A DNA stretch of 64,000 nucleotides from an uncultured Acidimicrobiales bacterium (GTDB lineage Bacteria > Actinomycetota > Acidimicrobiia > Acidimicrobiales > Bin134): positions 2,833,954 through 2,897,953 of the forward strand of contig OX638350.1 of the NCBI GenBank assembly GCA_951813325.1. Direction: 5' to 3'. Below, piece after piece: positions 7,604-16,166 of this stretch (positions are counted from its first letter, which is position 1; the number at the start of each line of letters is the position of its first letter). A program made the position numbers and the translations under genes. The notes below the pieces were generated by a model, which saw nothing but the letters and a program-made list of their open reading frames with translations, did no database searches and was not told the origin of the DNA.

Positions 7604-8851
7604 GTGACCACCAACGCATCCACCCACACTGGCCGCCGACTGGGTGAACGAGAGTTCATCATCTTCATCGCCATGGTCAGCGCTATGTCGGCGCTGGCCA
7701 TCGACACCCTGCTCCCGGCGTTCTCCGCCATGCGGGAGGCGTTCAACCTCCCAGAGGACTCCACCGACCTGTCGCTGACCATCACCCTGTTCTTTGTGGG
7801 GTCGGGCATCGGCAATCTGGTCTATGGCCCGCTGGCCGACTCCGTCGGTCGCAAGAAGATCCTCATGGGAAGCATGGTGCTCTACGCCATGGCTTCGCTG
7901 ATGGCCACTTTGTCGCTGACGCTGGGCATGCTCTACATCAGCCGCTTCATCTGGGGATTCGCCGCGGCCGGACCCCGCACCGCCTCCCAGGCCATAGTGC
8001 GCGACTACTACTCCGGCGACGCCATGGCTCGAGTGATGACCCTGGTCATGACGGTATTCTTCTGGGCCCCGGTTGCCGGACCGCCCCTGGGAAAGGGCCT
8101 GGTAGCGCTGGGGTCGTGGCGCTATGTGATGGCCTTCAGCGTGGTCACCGCCATGGCGATTGTCCTGTGGTCGCTGCGACTGGAGGAGACGCTGAAACCG
8201 GAGCATCGAAGGGCGCTGACGTTTCAGACCACCCTGGACGGATTCCGCTCGGTGACCTCCCACCCGGTGACGCTGGGCTACACCCTGGCCACCACGTTCT
8301 CGGCGGGGGCCTTCTTCTCGTTTCTGGGCAGCTCCGAGCTGATCTTCGACGATGTCTTCGACCAAGAGCACTGGTTCGTCCCCTACTTCTCGATCATGGC
8401 CGCCGGGATGGGCCTGGTGGCGCTGCTCAACCATCGCGCCCTGCACTGGTTTCGGGCCCGCAGCCTGGCGATGGGCGCGGGTGTGCTGCAAATGGCAGGG
8501 GCCGGCTCCATGCTGGGCCTCGCCCTGGCCAACGGGGGATCGCCGCCGTTTGTTCTCTGGATCACGATTTTCAGCCTGACCAATGCCTGCCTGGTGGCGT
8601 TCTTCCCGTTGGGACAGAGCTTGGCGCTAGAGCCCATGGGAGAGATGGCCGGCACCGCCTCAGCCGTGCTCGGCTTCACCATGGCCCTGTTCGGCGCCGG
8701 CTTGGCCGCCCTCATTGATCGAGCGGTGGATGGCACCGTCACCCCGGTGGGAATCGGCTATCTCGCCTACGGCACCGCCGCCATGATCTGCCAGCTGTTT
8801 GCGGTCCGACACTGCCACCATGAGCACATCCCAGCATCGATGAAGGCATAA
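7604..8851 (+). CDS. MFS transporter, Bcr/CflA drug-exporter type
   Basis: 415 residues with about twelve hydrophobic segments. The family signature between helices 2 and 3 is present (YGPLADSVGRKKILMGS), the first helix contains AIDTLLPAFSAM, and helices 4-5 include RTASQAIVRDYYSGDAMARV and WAPVAGPPLGKGLV, all typical of Bcr/CflA proton antiporters in the inner membrane. The start is GTG (VTTNAST). Substrate unknown. It is the last gene before the accessory island. Confidence 0.88.
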   Translation: MTTNASTHTGRRLGEREFIIFIAMVSAMSALAIDTLLPAFSAMREAFNLPEDSTDLSLTITLFFVGSGIGNLVYGPLADSVGRKKILMGSMVLYAMASLMATLSLTLGMLYISRFIWGFAAAGPRTASQAIVRDYYSGDAMARVMTLVMTVFFWAPVAGPPLGKGLVALGSWRYVMAFSVVTAMAIVLWSLRLEETLKPEHRRALTFQTTLDGFRSVTSHPVTLGYTLATTFSAGAFFSFLGSSELIFDDVFDQEHWFVPYFSIMAAGMGLVALLNHRALHWFRARSLAMGAGVLQMAGAGSMLGLALANGGSPPFVLWITIFSLTNACLVAFFPLGQSLALEPMGEMAGTASAVLGFTMALFGAGLAALIDRAVDGTVTPVGIGYLAYGTAAMICQLFAVRHCHHEHIPASMKA

Positions 8852-8858
8852 TGACGCC

Positions 8859-9390
8859 GTGGGAGTGACATTTCTTGACCGCAAGATCTACACAGTTGCT
8901 GACGCATCCAAAATCCTGCGCGTCCCGGAGAGCACGTTGCGCTGGTGGCTCGAAGGGAAAACCACCCGCGGTAAGAAATACCCTCCGGTCATTCGTACAG
9001 CTCCCACCGGAGACTTCACACTCACCTGGGCAGAGTTCGTCGAAAGCGGGCTCCTGTGCCAGTACAGACGCGAACTGCACGTAAGGCTCCATGAGATCCG
9101 CACCTTTATTGACCGGCCCTGCTGCATCATTCCTTAAGAGAGTCGAGTGGGATGACGGTTGGCCAATCGCTTGGAAGCCGCACCAAGACGATGCATCTCC
9201 AGTTCGCTGTCTGCCAGAACGAAGATTCGGACGGCCGTCCATTGAAGGGATAAGCACGGAGGCAATCGTCGAGCACCTCGACGGTGGTGAGGACGAAGAG
9301 GATGTTGCAGAACAGTTCGGACTTGAACCCGCAGAAGTGCAGTGGGCGCAGGCCTACGAACTGTCCCGCAAGACTCCGCTTGCCGCGTGA
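8859..9390 (+). pseudogene. broken DUF433/VapB45-type antitoxin gene
   Basis: The first frame (8859-9137) gives a MerR-like helix-turn-helix start (YTVADASKILRVPESTLRWW) and RELHVRLHEIRTFID, then hits a stop. A second frame carries on from about 9115 with LLTGPAASFLKRVEWDDG, RFGRPSIEGISTEAIVEHLD and EVQWAQAYELSR, the known C-terminal DUF433 part. Intact relatives have about 40 further residues between EIRTFID and LLT, so an internal deletion with an out-of-frame junction has destroyed the gene. The remnant of the partner toxin follows with a GTGA overlap at 9387. Confidence 0.8.
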
Positions 9391-9455
9391 AACCGGCCCA
9401 AGTCCGCCTCTACTTCGACTCAGACATCCCCTTCCGACCTGACCGGTGGCTATAG
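9387..9455 (+). pseudogene. truncated VapC45-like PIN toxin remnant
   Basis: GTG 9387 overlaps the antitoxin stop as GTGA and encodes only 22 residues, KPAQVRLYFDSDIPFRPDRWL, before TAG at 9453. The segment VRLYFDSDI resembles the first strand of VapC45-type PIN domains (VRFYFDADI) with an acidic residue; everything after it is missing. Together with the broken antitoxin it marks a dead toxin-antitoxin locus. Confidence 0.6.
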
Positions 9456-9489
9456 GGATTCTGTGAACTTGCGCCACCGGGCGGCTGGG

Positions 9490-9813
9490 TCAGAGGCCAA
9501 GCAGGTCGGCGATAAGTTCTCGAATCTGTTGCAGCGCGACGGATCCGATGTTCGTGCCCGTCGTCTCGACGACGCGGTCGACACTGATCGTCGTGGGGAG
9601 GTGCGCCTGGGCGTCACCGAACCCGGTGACATGAACTTCGGTCAACCATCCCCGCCTCGTGATCGTGCAGGGTACGACTGCGATCGCGTGTTGCCGGAAC
9701 TCGAGAACATCATCTGAAGTGACGATGATCGCCGGTCGGACGAACCCCGGCTCGCCCCGCGCCGGCGTCCCGAAGTCGCAGCGGACGACGTCACCCGCCC
9801 GCATCAGCGACAT
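9490..9813 (-). CDS. MazF/PemK-like endoribonuclease toxin
   Basis: 107-residue protein with the compact CcdB/MazF fold signature: MRAGDVVRCDFGTP, then GFVRPAIIVTSDDVL, VVPCTITRRG, and the late conserved ATTISVDRVVE-like block (LPTTISVDRVVETTG). The family cleaves RNA at short sequences when the antitoxin is degraded. It overlaps the upstream antitoxin gene by 23 nt on the same strand, the usual antitoxin-first order. Intact, unlike the neighbouring VapBC remnant. Confidence 0.85.
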   Translation of the reverse strand: MSLMRAGDVVRCDFGTPARGEPGFVRPAIIVTSDDVLEFRQHAIAVVPCTITRRGWLTEVHVTGFGDAQAHLPTTISVDRVVETTGTNIGSVALQQIRELIADLLGL

Positions 9814-10012
9814 CGCTCGCAGACGTATGGAGCACGGCCTCGTCGTCAGCGTCGAGTGGGGCGCTTGCCAGCTGCGCCCCGATGATGCGACGACGTTCCC
9901 GCCGGATCATCTTCTCAAGCTGCCCGTCGAATGTGAGACCCTCGCGATCGGCAAGCTGGCGCAAGGCATCCCGGGTCCGCACCGAGACCTTGATGGTAGT
10001 CGATTCAGGCAT
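9791..10012 (-). CDS. MazE-like antitoxin
   Basis: 73-residue protein from ATG 10012: ESTTIKVSVRTRDALRQLAD is a ribbon-helix-helix-like N-terminus, followed by QLEKMIRRERRRIIGAQLA and an acidic C-terminus (PLDADDEAVLH) as expected for a toxin-wrapping tail. The open frame extends further upstream, but that part covers a tRNA-derived repeat, so the short form is preferred. Partner of the overlapping MazF-like gene; such antitoxins usually repress their own promoter. An AT-rich stretch with GTATAC lies just upstream at about 10021-10032. Confidence 0.75.
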   Translation of the reverse strand: MPESTTIKVSVRTRDALRQLADREGLTFDGQLEKMIRRERRRIIGAQLASAPLDADDEAVLHTSASDVADAGG

Positions 10013-10052
10013 ATCTAAAAGTATACCTATACGAGTTTGTCCGCAGTACTGA

Positions 10053-10072
10053 CACCCCGTACTGGATTCGAA
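10053..10072. repeat. diverged copy of the tRNA-Glu 3'-end attachment core
   Basis: CACCCCGTACTGGATTCGAA differs at one base from the tRNA-Glu 3' end at 17469-17488 and from the direct repeat at 14126-14145. Sequence after it (CGACAAACCCGCAGGTAGAA) also resembles that following the 14126 copy (TACAAAGCCCCAGGTAGAG). It looks like an old attachment-site scar from an earlier integration. Confidence 0.5.
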
Positions 10073-10171
10073 CATTCGACAAACCCGCAGGTAGAATCCC
10101 TGTAGGTTGACAAGGGAGCGTCTGACAGCCACATGGACCAAAAAATAGGATCCAGTCAGGGAGGCTAGGCA

Positions 10172-10831
10172 GTGTTTGAGGTGGCCGCTCGCCAGCATAA
10201 ACGGGCGCGTGTCCGCCTTTGGGCTACGGTCACGGTGTGCTCTGTATTGCTTGTGGCGGTAGTAGTGACGCTGTGGGCGACGACAAACGGCGGCTCTGTG
10301 ACCGACGTTGTGGGATCTGATGACACAAGCATCTCCCCGAGCTCCTTGACCACCCTGTCCGACCCGGTCGAGACATCGACCACAGCACCAGTCGAGACAC
10401 CTATGTCGGCGGTCGAGACATCGACGTCGCCGCCGGAAGAGACATCGACGTCAACCATCGATGCGCCGATTCCTGCCCTAGAGGCAAGTCGCCGGGTTGA
10501 CGAGTATCTGTCCGCGATCGCCGCCGACGATTATGTCCTGGCCGCGGCAATTCACATCGGCGAAGGCGGCCAGTCAGACAGATCTAGGAAGCTGATCGGC
10601 ATGATCGACGGGCCAGACTGGGAGGCAGCGGCCGAGTCCGGATTCTTCGGCTATTGTCAACAGGCTGCATGTAGTGCACCGTATGTGCTTGGCGAGCCGA
10701 CCAGCATCGACGCGCGCAGCAGCTCCGTTGAAGTCACGTTCAAGACACCAAGCGGCCCGGTGGCCGCGGAGTTCGTCGTCGGTCTTTTCGAGGGCGTACT
10801 CAGCGTAAACGGATTCCCTCCTCCTGGATAG
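10172..10831 (+). CDS. membrane-anchored or secreted protein of unknown function
   Basis: 219 residues from GTG 10172, which is preceded by GGGAGG. A basic N-terminus (RQHKRARVRLW) and one hydrophobic segment (VCSVLLVAVVVTLWAT) are followed by a 50-residue Thr/Ser/Pro/Glu linker with repeated VETST units, then a globular domain (RVDEYLSAIAADDYVLAAAIH ... VEVTFKTPSGPVAAEFVVGLF). This looks like a type II anchored extracytoplasmic protein. The family is not recognised. It sits between an attachment-site scar and an IS3 remnant. Confidence 0.65.
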   Translation: MFEVAARQHKRARVRLWATVTVCSVLLVAVVVTLWATTNGGSVTDVVGSDDTSISPSSLTTLSDPVETSTTAPVETPMSAVETSTSPPEETSTSTIDAPIPALEASRRVDEYLSAIAADDYVLAAAIHIGEGGQSDRSRKLIGMIDGPDWEAAAESGFFGYCQQAACSAPYVLGEPTSIDARSSSVEVTFKTPSGPVAAEFVVGLFEGVLSVNGFPPPG

Positions 10832-10984
10832 GTGCAGACATCCACTCTCACCAGAGCGAGCCAGCTTCACTGAGGAATTTGTGGCTTCGCATGCCACTGA
10901 ATTGACGCCCACCAACCGTCATGGCCGATCTGATGCATCCACCAGTGGAGTTCACCGAGCAATGTCAGTGCAAGAGGCCCGGGG

Positions 10985-11527
10985 AGGTACCCGGTAGAGT
11001 TCCGCGAGCGGGCGGTGCGGATGGTCTTTGAGGCCAAGCGGCGCGGCGGTTCGCAGTGGGAGGCGGTTTTGTGGGTGGCCGAGAAGCTGGGGCCGACGGC
11101 GCAGACGGTGCGCCGCAGGGTGCGCCGCTGGGAGGTCGACGAGGGCCGGCGGCCGGGTCTTTGTTCTGATGAGCGTGAGAGGCTCATCGAGCTGGAGCGG
11201 GAGAATTGGGAGCTGCGCCGGGCGAACGAGATTTTGAAGTCGGCGTCGGCTTTCTTTGCAGCGGAGCTCGACCGCCCGCGCGGGTGATGGTGGAGTTCAT
11301 CAACACCCATCGGGAGCGTTTCGGGGTCGAGCCGATCTACAGGACTTCGCAGTTCGCCCCGTCGACGTATTGGTCGGCCAAGCGGCGGGCGCCGTCGGCG
11401 CGGTCACGGCGAGGCGCCGAGTTGAAGAGGCAGATCACTCGGGTTCACGCCGAGAACTTCGGGGCCTACGGGGCACCGAAGACATGGGCCCAGTTGAACC
11501 GCGAGGGCCACCGGGTGGCGCGCTGTA
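10985..11527 (+). mobile_element. IS3-family insertion sequence remnant (orfA plus truncated orfB)
   Basis: orfA has [16 protein letters not shown], a helix-turn-helix ([18 protein letters not shown]) and the leucine-zipper-like [20 protein letters not shown], ending with TGA at 11285. orfB follows in the -1 frame, as in IS3 elements that use frameshifting, with VEFINTHRERFGVEPIYR, PSTYWSAKRR and NFGAYGAPKTWAQLNREG. It stops abruptly after VARCT at about 11527, before the DDE catalytic core, where it joins a NYN-domain fragment. No usual start codon is left for orfA, and no terminal repeats were found. The element is dead. Confidence 0.8.
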
Positions 11528-11881
11528 CGCGGATACCGGTCCGGCAAGATCAAGATGGCCCGCGTGGTGCACACCGAGGAGAAGGGCTCAGATGTGTCCC
11601 TTGGTGCACACCTTGTGCGCGATGCCTGCCATAAGAACATGGACGTGGCGTTGGTGTTCTCCAACGACAGCGACCTCCAAACTCCGGTCACGATGGCCGA
11701 GGGGGAGGGTATAGCGGTGGTCACGGTCAACCCCCACAAGCAGTCCGAGCAGCCGCGGCGCTTGTTGAGTGGCGACAAGCGGACGCTGAAGCGGAAACTG
11801 CTGGTGCAGTGCCAGCTCCCCGACCCGGTGATAGGCGTGAAGGGCAGCAAGATCCACAGGCCCAAAGAGTGGAGGGCCTGA
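11528..11881 (+). pseudogene. NYN-domain (LabA/DUF88-like) protein, C-terminal fragment
   Basis: Frame starting at about 11528 (RGYRSGKIKMARV) carries EEKGSDVSLGAHLVRDA and DVALVFSNDSDLQTPV, the acidic motifs of NYN ribonuclease-like domains, then VTVNPHKQSEQPRRLL and a C-terminal GSKIHRPKEWRA. The N-terminal half, including the first catalytic aspartate, is missing and replaced by IS3 orfB sequence. ATG 11555 could start a 108-residue product, but it would be incomplete. A second copy of the 3' end lies at about 15483-15560. Confidence 0.7.
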
Positions 11882-12011
11882 CGCGCAGAAACCCGCCGAA
11901 GCCGACTCCTGCTGGTCTCTTTCGTCCATCAGGTCTTCCTCTCACGAAAGACCCCGACTGTCAACAACCTCCATCAGTTTTAGAAGGTCCTCAGGTCCGC
12001 ATTTGGCTGGA

Positions 12012-12179
12012 CTAGTGGTGTGTCGTGGGTTTATTCGCGCGTGTCCTGCTAGGCATCGACGCCCCTCGCGGCGTTGCCCCTCCTTGCCGTACGCTGGAAG
12101 TATGGCTGCGTCGGTGCGCCTTGCGAGGAACGCCGCTGCCGTCGCAATCCACGGCGCTAAACCCACGACACACCACTAG
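12012..12179 (+). mobile_element. 168-bp MITE-like element, copy A
   Basis: Bounded by perfect 22-bp terminal inverted repeats, starting CTAGTGGTGTGTCGTGGGTT, with CTAG at both outer ends that may be a 4-bp target duplication. No transposase is encoded. The interior contains further complementary stretches (for example GCGGCGTT near 12069 with AACGCCGC near 12129), so a transcript would fold back. The reverse complement is identical, base for base, to copy B at 42610-42777. CTAG target duplications are typical of IS5/IS701-type transposases, so a related autonomous element may mobilise it (inference). Confidence 0.85.
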
Positions 12180-12186
12180 CAGCCGC

Positions 12187-12735
12187 TCAGCGGCCTCTCT
12201 TTTGCAGTTCTTCAAGGACACGGGAGCCAAACTCGACTTGATACGGCGCGGTCACGACCGATCCCGGGTCAACCTCGATGCCCAGGGTGCGCAGGCGATC
12301 TACCACCCAGTCGTACCATTCCTGGCGGCCGTCTGGGTCGAGGGTGGCGATCACGTCGCCGGTGAGGCTCTGCCCAGTAGTGAATCGCCACTGATCGCCG
12401 ATCAGGGACTCGAATTTGGTGCCGGGTTGCCAGGAGGCATCTCGTACTTCGCCAGTGTCGGGATCCCAGTCGACGGCCATTGGCGCGCCGCTAAAGCCAC
12501 CATCATCTCGCAAGATGACCCGTCGGCCATCGCTCAAATCTGCGAACTCCGTCAGACAGAAACTTCGCGCCATCGGCTTTGATCCATCTGGATCTTCTCG
12601 AATCGGAAGGTCGGGATGATATGGCGAAGGCTGAGCCCCGACCACGGGGAACTCGTGTACAGGCTGGTCTGCATAGGCCGTAACGTCGTCTTTCCTCACC
12701 TCACAAACCGCACCCAGAGCCACGACGCTCAACAT
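12187..12735 (-). CDS. hypothetical protein
   Basis: About 182 residues from ATG 12735. Not recognised. The C-terminal 120 residues look well folded (SFCLTEFADLSDGRRVILRDDGGF, FESLIGDQWRFTTGQ, EWYDWVVDRLRTLGIEVDP). The open frame extends to 12843, but that would overlap the divergent HNH gene; ATG 12573 (MARSFCLTEF) is another possible start. It ends 8 nt from the 168-bp element. Orphan gene within the island. Confidence 0.5.
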   Translation of the reverse strand: MLSVVALGAVCEVRKDDVTAYADQPVHEFPVVGAQPSPYHPDLPIREDPDGSKPMARSFCLTEFADLSDGRRVILRDDGGFSGAPMAVDWDPDTGEVRDASWQPGTKFESLIGDQWRFTTGQSLTGDVIATLDPDGRQEWYDWVVDRLRTLGIEVDPGSVVTAPYQVEFGSRVLEELQKRGR

Positions 12736-12827
12736 AGGCAGGTCTCTAACCACGAATTCTGAGACTACTCCTGCGATGGAGACATTTTCGAAGTTTTTCC
12801 TGCTTAGAGGCTGTTTTCGGGGGGTAA

Positions 12828-14081
12828 GTGTCACTGGTGGCAAGTAGGATGACCGTCATGAAACCCACGTCTCTTTCCGACCATATCGATATAGGCCCTC
12901 GTTCTGGCGGCTGTCAGCCCGGCGAGGTGTTCATTGCTGCTGTTGACGTGGCCGAGCTGTCGGGGGATGGATTGCGGGATCGGCTCAAGGTGATTGGGCG
13001 GGCCGAGTCCAAGTTGGGGGCGATGAAGTCGCAGGTGTTGGCCGAGTTGAGCCGCCGCCACAATGCGGTGACCGCGGAGCGGATGGCCCGGGAGGAGTTG
13101 CAGACGTCGAGGCGAGATGCCCAGCGCGAGGTGGAAACTGCCGACCGCCTGACCAAATTGGCGGAAACCTCTCAGGCGCTGGGCGATGGGGAGATCCCGG
13201 TAGGCCATGCCCGGTTGATTGCCCGAGCTGCGTCGGAGGGGCCGCTTGACCAGACATTCCTGGTGGAGGCGGCCAAGCAACAGGGCTACGACCAATTCGC
13301 TAAGACCATGCGCCGCCACCAACAGGAGATGTCCGACGACGACGGCCAGTCGATCCACAACCGCCAGCAGAACAACCGCACAGCGCGGGCGTTCACCAGC
13401 CGAGATACCGGCATGTTCGTTCTGTCCAGCGAGTTCGATCCCACCACCGGGGCCCAGATCGACACCGTGCTGGCTGCCAAAGAGCGCGAACTATGGAATG
13501 CCGAGGACTCCAACTCCCGACGCACGCCCCAACAGCGGATGGCCGACGCTCTGGCCGAGCTGATCCTCGAGCCACAAAAGGGCAAGGCCAAAGGCACCGC
13601 ACTGATAGTGGTGGCCGATTTCGACGTGATCAACCAAGAGCTCATCAACGCCCGCCTGGCCGACGGCACCCCCATCCCCATGGACGAATTGGTCCGTTTA
13701 GCTTGTGACGCCGATCTCTTGCCTGGCGTGTTTCGGGCCGCTACCCAGGAAATGAACCTGGGGCGCAAGCGGCGCACCGCCTCAGACGCCCAACGCGCCG
13801 CACTGATCTACCGAGACAAGCAATGCATCGGCTGCGGGGCCAGCGCCCACCGGTGCTTCGCCCACCATGTGCAGTTCTGGCGGCACGGCGGACCTACCGA
13901 CTTCGCCAACCTTGTTCTGGTGTGCAACAAATGCCACCACAGCATCCACGACGACAACTGGCAGGTCACCCAACACCCCGATACTGGCCACTGGAAGACC
14001 AGTCCGCCCCCCGACCCATTCCCCGACAGTGGCGTTGACTCAACTCGACCGCTCGAACGCAACCCCGTACTCAGATTCTGA
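12828..14081 (+). CDS. DUF222 domain protein with C-terminal HNH nuclease
   Basis: Up to 417 residues. The N-terminal two thirds is the helical DUF222 domain (DRLKVIGRAESKLGAMKSQVLAEL, ETSQALGDGEIPVGHARLIA, FDPTTGAQIDTVL). The C-terminus is a complete HNH nuclease: CIGCGA, CFAHHVQFW, GGPTDFANLVLVCNKCHHSIH, with both zinc CxxC pairs. This actinobacterial family (13E12-like) occurs in many copies, often in variable regions; its role is unproven. Starts GTG 12828, ATG 12849 and ATG 12858 are all possible. Confidence 0.85.
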   Translation: MSLVASRMTVMKPTSLSDHIDIGPRSGGCQPGEVFIAAVDVAELSGDGLRDRLKVIGRAESKLGAMKSQVLAELSRRHNAVTAERMAREELQTSRRDAQREVETADRLTKLAETSQALGDGEIPVGHARLIARAASEGPLDQTFLVEAAKQQGYDQFAKTMRRHQQEMSDDDGQSIHNRQQNNRTARAFTSRDTGMFVLSSEFDPTTGAQIDTVLAAKERELWNAEDSNSRRTPQQRMADALAELILEPQKGKAKGTALIVVADFDVINQELINARLADGTPIPMDELVRLACDADLLPGVFRAATQEMNLGRKRRTASDAQRAALIYRDKQCIGCGASAHRCFAHHVQFWRHGGPTDFANLVLVCNKCHHSIHDDNWQVTQHPDTGHWKTSPPPDPFPDSGVDSTRPLERNPVLRF

Positions 14082-14124
14082 GAGCTCCTGCGCTTCATCA
14101 CATCACCAACGAAGACTTGCAATG

Positions 14125-14145
14125 GCACCCCGTACGGGATTCGAA
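14125..14145. repeat. direct repeat of tRNA-Glu 3' end (distal attachment site)
   Basis: GCACCCCGTACGGGATTCGAA is identical, in the same orientation, to 17468-17488, which spans the 3' end of tRNA-Glu. Site-specific integration into a tRNA 3' end duplicates this core, so 14125 and 17468 would bound a 3.3-kb element carrying the integrase gene at 16167-17318. Confidence 0.75.
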
Positions 14146-14369
14146 GGCGCTACAAAGCCCCAGGTAGAGCCGATATAGATGGCCTTATGGCTGGCCTGTC
14201 CCTCTGTCTGTCCCACACTTTGGGTGCAGCACTGGAGAGGGCGTCGGTCCGGACTCCGAGATTCGCCTTTCCATCCCAGCCCAAGCTGCTTCTGTTGACG
14301 CGTCTGGAGCGGCCTCCGTAAGGTAATAGCTCCGTCAGACAGCACTCTGCGAGAGGTAGGGTAAACGTC

Positions 14370-15077
14370 ATGGAAGATGCTTCGCTCGCAGCAGAGCCCT
14401 TGCCTGGAGACAGCAACGACCCGTCTCCGGCTGCCAAGGGCCGCGCCGGGACGCGACAGCAGCAAGCTGTTGGTGATCCACACCTTTCCGCTGAAGGGCG
14501 CGCCGCGATTCTCGCCCTTACCGCCGATGACGCCTTCGGGAAATACCTAGACGAGGCGTGCAGCGACGACCTGCTGTCCCCGCTTTAGCATCCCGTCGTC
14601 CACGTGTTTGCCGGCGATGAATACGCCCTTCTTCGCGCGATAGCCGGCGACCTCCCTCCCAGCCTCACCTCCCAGAGAATCGCAGTACCCCCCGCGGTCA
14701 TGACTCGGCTGCAAAACAGCCTCGCACGGACCAACGAAACCCTCTTGTCCGGTCGAGATCACCTAGCAGTACCTAATCACGGCGCCATCTCCCGGCGGAT
14801 CGCCGAGATACCCACGCCAGACCAGCAGCTGATCCTCAATCCCAACCCCTCTATCGCGTCGCTGCTCCAGACCACCGAAATTGAATCGCACTACAACCAG
14901 GCAATCGTCGAGGCCTCCGCAGCCGGCCACACCATCTCCCGCTACATCGCAGAGCTCATCGCAGCCGCCCGACACTGCGAAAGCGACACCGTATGGGTGG
15001 GAAACAAGCAGAACATCCCCAAGACAGCACAACACGGAGGTCGGCTACTCGGCATCCAATGGAAGGCGATTCCTTGA
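14370..15077 (+). pseudogene. hypothetical gene interrupted by an in-frame TAG
   Basis: ATG 14370, preceded by GAGAGGTAGGG, opens a frame that stops at TAG 14586-14588 after 72 codons (EACSDDLLSPL) and continues in the same frame, without another stop, to 15077 (VFAGDEYALLRAIAGDLPPSL ... SHYNQAIVEASAAGHTISRYIAELI). Either one 235-codon gene has a nonsense mutation, or there are two genes, the second starting at GTG 14604. No family is recognised. Located inside the element bounded by the tRNA-derived repeats. Confidence 0.5.
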
Positions 15078-15482
15078 ATGAGCTTCGCCAGCATGTCAAA
15101 ACCCTTGGATCGGCAGAGCCGGGGCTAGTAGAATGTTTGACGAGGCGAACCGCCTTTGCGCATATAGCAGAGCCTCGGTTTGCCAGACATTCCCCAAACC
15201 CCGCAGCCGAGAGCTGCATGGTGGACGCTATGACCCCGCCTCAAGAGTCGGAGAACCTCAATTCAGACGAGGCAAACTCCGATTGCTGTGGCGGGGTCAT
15301 CCGTTCTGAGACGAAGACCCATTTCAAGCCCCTTTGCCCAACGGCACACACCCAAATCGGTGGTCCACGGGATTTGGGTCGGGCTTTTGTTGAATTCTGC
15401 TGACCTGGACCTAGGGAGATTCCATAGCACCGATGGCTGTCCGGCGGATTTACCTAACGTTTGGCCAGAATAGTCGGGCGGG
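15078..15482. other. no supportable gene
   Basis: Several short overlapping frames exist but none has a convincing start, ribosome site or recognisable motif. Likely decayed accessory DNA within the tRNA-Glu island. Confidence 0.5.
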
Positions 15483-15560
15483 ACGGGCAGCAAGATCCAC
15501 AGGCCCCAGGAGTGGAAGGCCTGACGCGCAGAAACCCGCCGAAGCGGGCTCCTGCTGGGC
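15483..15560 (+). pseudogene. second copy of the NYN-gene 3' end and following hairpin
   Basis: The stretch encoding GSKIHRP-EW-A plus stop (about 15486-15524) and the following CGCAGAAACCCGCCGAAGC match 11844-11905 closely. Here the hairpin CCCGC-CGAA-GCGGG (15535-15548) is intact, whereas in the 11.9-kb copy it is eroded; it may be the gene's terminator. No further NYN coding sequence is visible upstream, so this is a scar of a second paralogue. Confidence 0.6.
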
Positions 15561-16166
15561 CTAGCCCCTCGACGGAGAACTAGGTGGTTCTCCCTCAGTC
15601 TAAATCGCCGGACGCATTTTTCAAGCCAACTTCTGCGGAACCGCACACAGCCACGCGTGCGCCGACTTTCCCGCTCTCGGTTGCCGGTTAGGGAGTGGCG
15701 CGATCGTGATCCCAAACGACAGCCACCTGCGCTTCTCGATCCGAGAGTGCCGTAAGCGTGTGCTTGTAGGAACCGTCAACCCAATTAGTACGCCTACAGC
15801 GGGAGATCTCCAGGGTCAGCCGAACGACAACGTTTGGGGTCATTTGTGGTATCGACTCAAGAAGTTGGATTACGAATCGTGCCAACTCCCCGACCCCGCC
15901 GGTTCAGCTTCGAAACCAGCAGGCTGGTGAAGACATCTGCAAGAGTCGGCAAATGCCTTGTCAACTGCTAGTTGACGCGGTATCTTGAAAGTATCCACCC
16001 GGCTCCATGAGGGCCGGGTCTTTCTTTGGCCGTGCATCCCCGACGAGGCCAACTTGCCGACGTACTGGACCAGCCCTTCGAAGGTGGGCTCCCCTGTGAC
16101 GATTCTCAAGGTTCCGATGGATCCGCTCGATTGGTTCGTCGGCATTGTCGTCAAGAGTTGGCTGGC
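15561..16166. other. no supportable gene; weak frames only
   Basis: A minus-strand frame at 15870-16154 is open but has no recognisable family and no clear ribosome site. A short stretch near 15879-15896 (GTGCCAACTCCCCGACCC) resembles the NYN-gene segment near 11810-11825. Otherwise nothing is seen. Confidence 0.4.

Noticed and set aside
10379..10460. Tandem GTCGAGACATCGAC-like units
   Set aside because: They are codon-level repeats of the VETST linker in the 10172 gene, not a DNA element or CRISPR array.
14190..14225. Possible second integrase 5' end (VWDRQRDRP resembling VWDRMGDRM)
   Set aside because: Only about 13 exact bases (CTGTCCCACACTT) match, and its order relative to the repeat at 14125 differs from that at the intact integrase; not enough to call a gene remnant.
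15870..16154. 94-codon minus-strand frame in the island
   Set aside because: No family, no ribosome site and overlapped by equally long frames.
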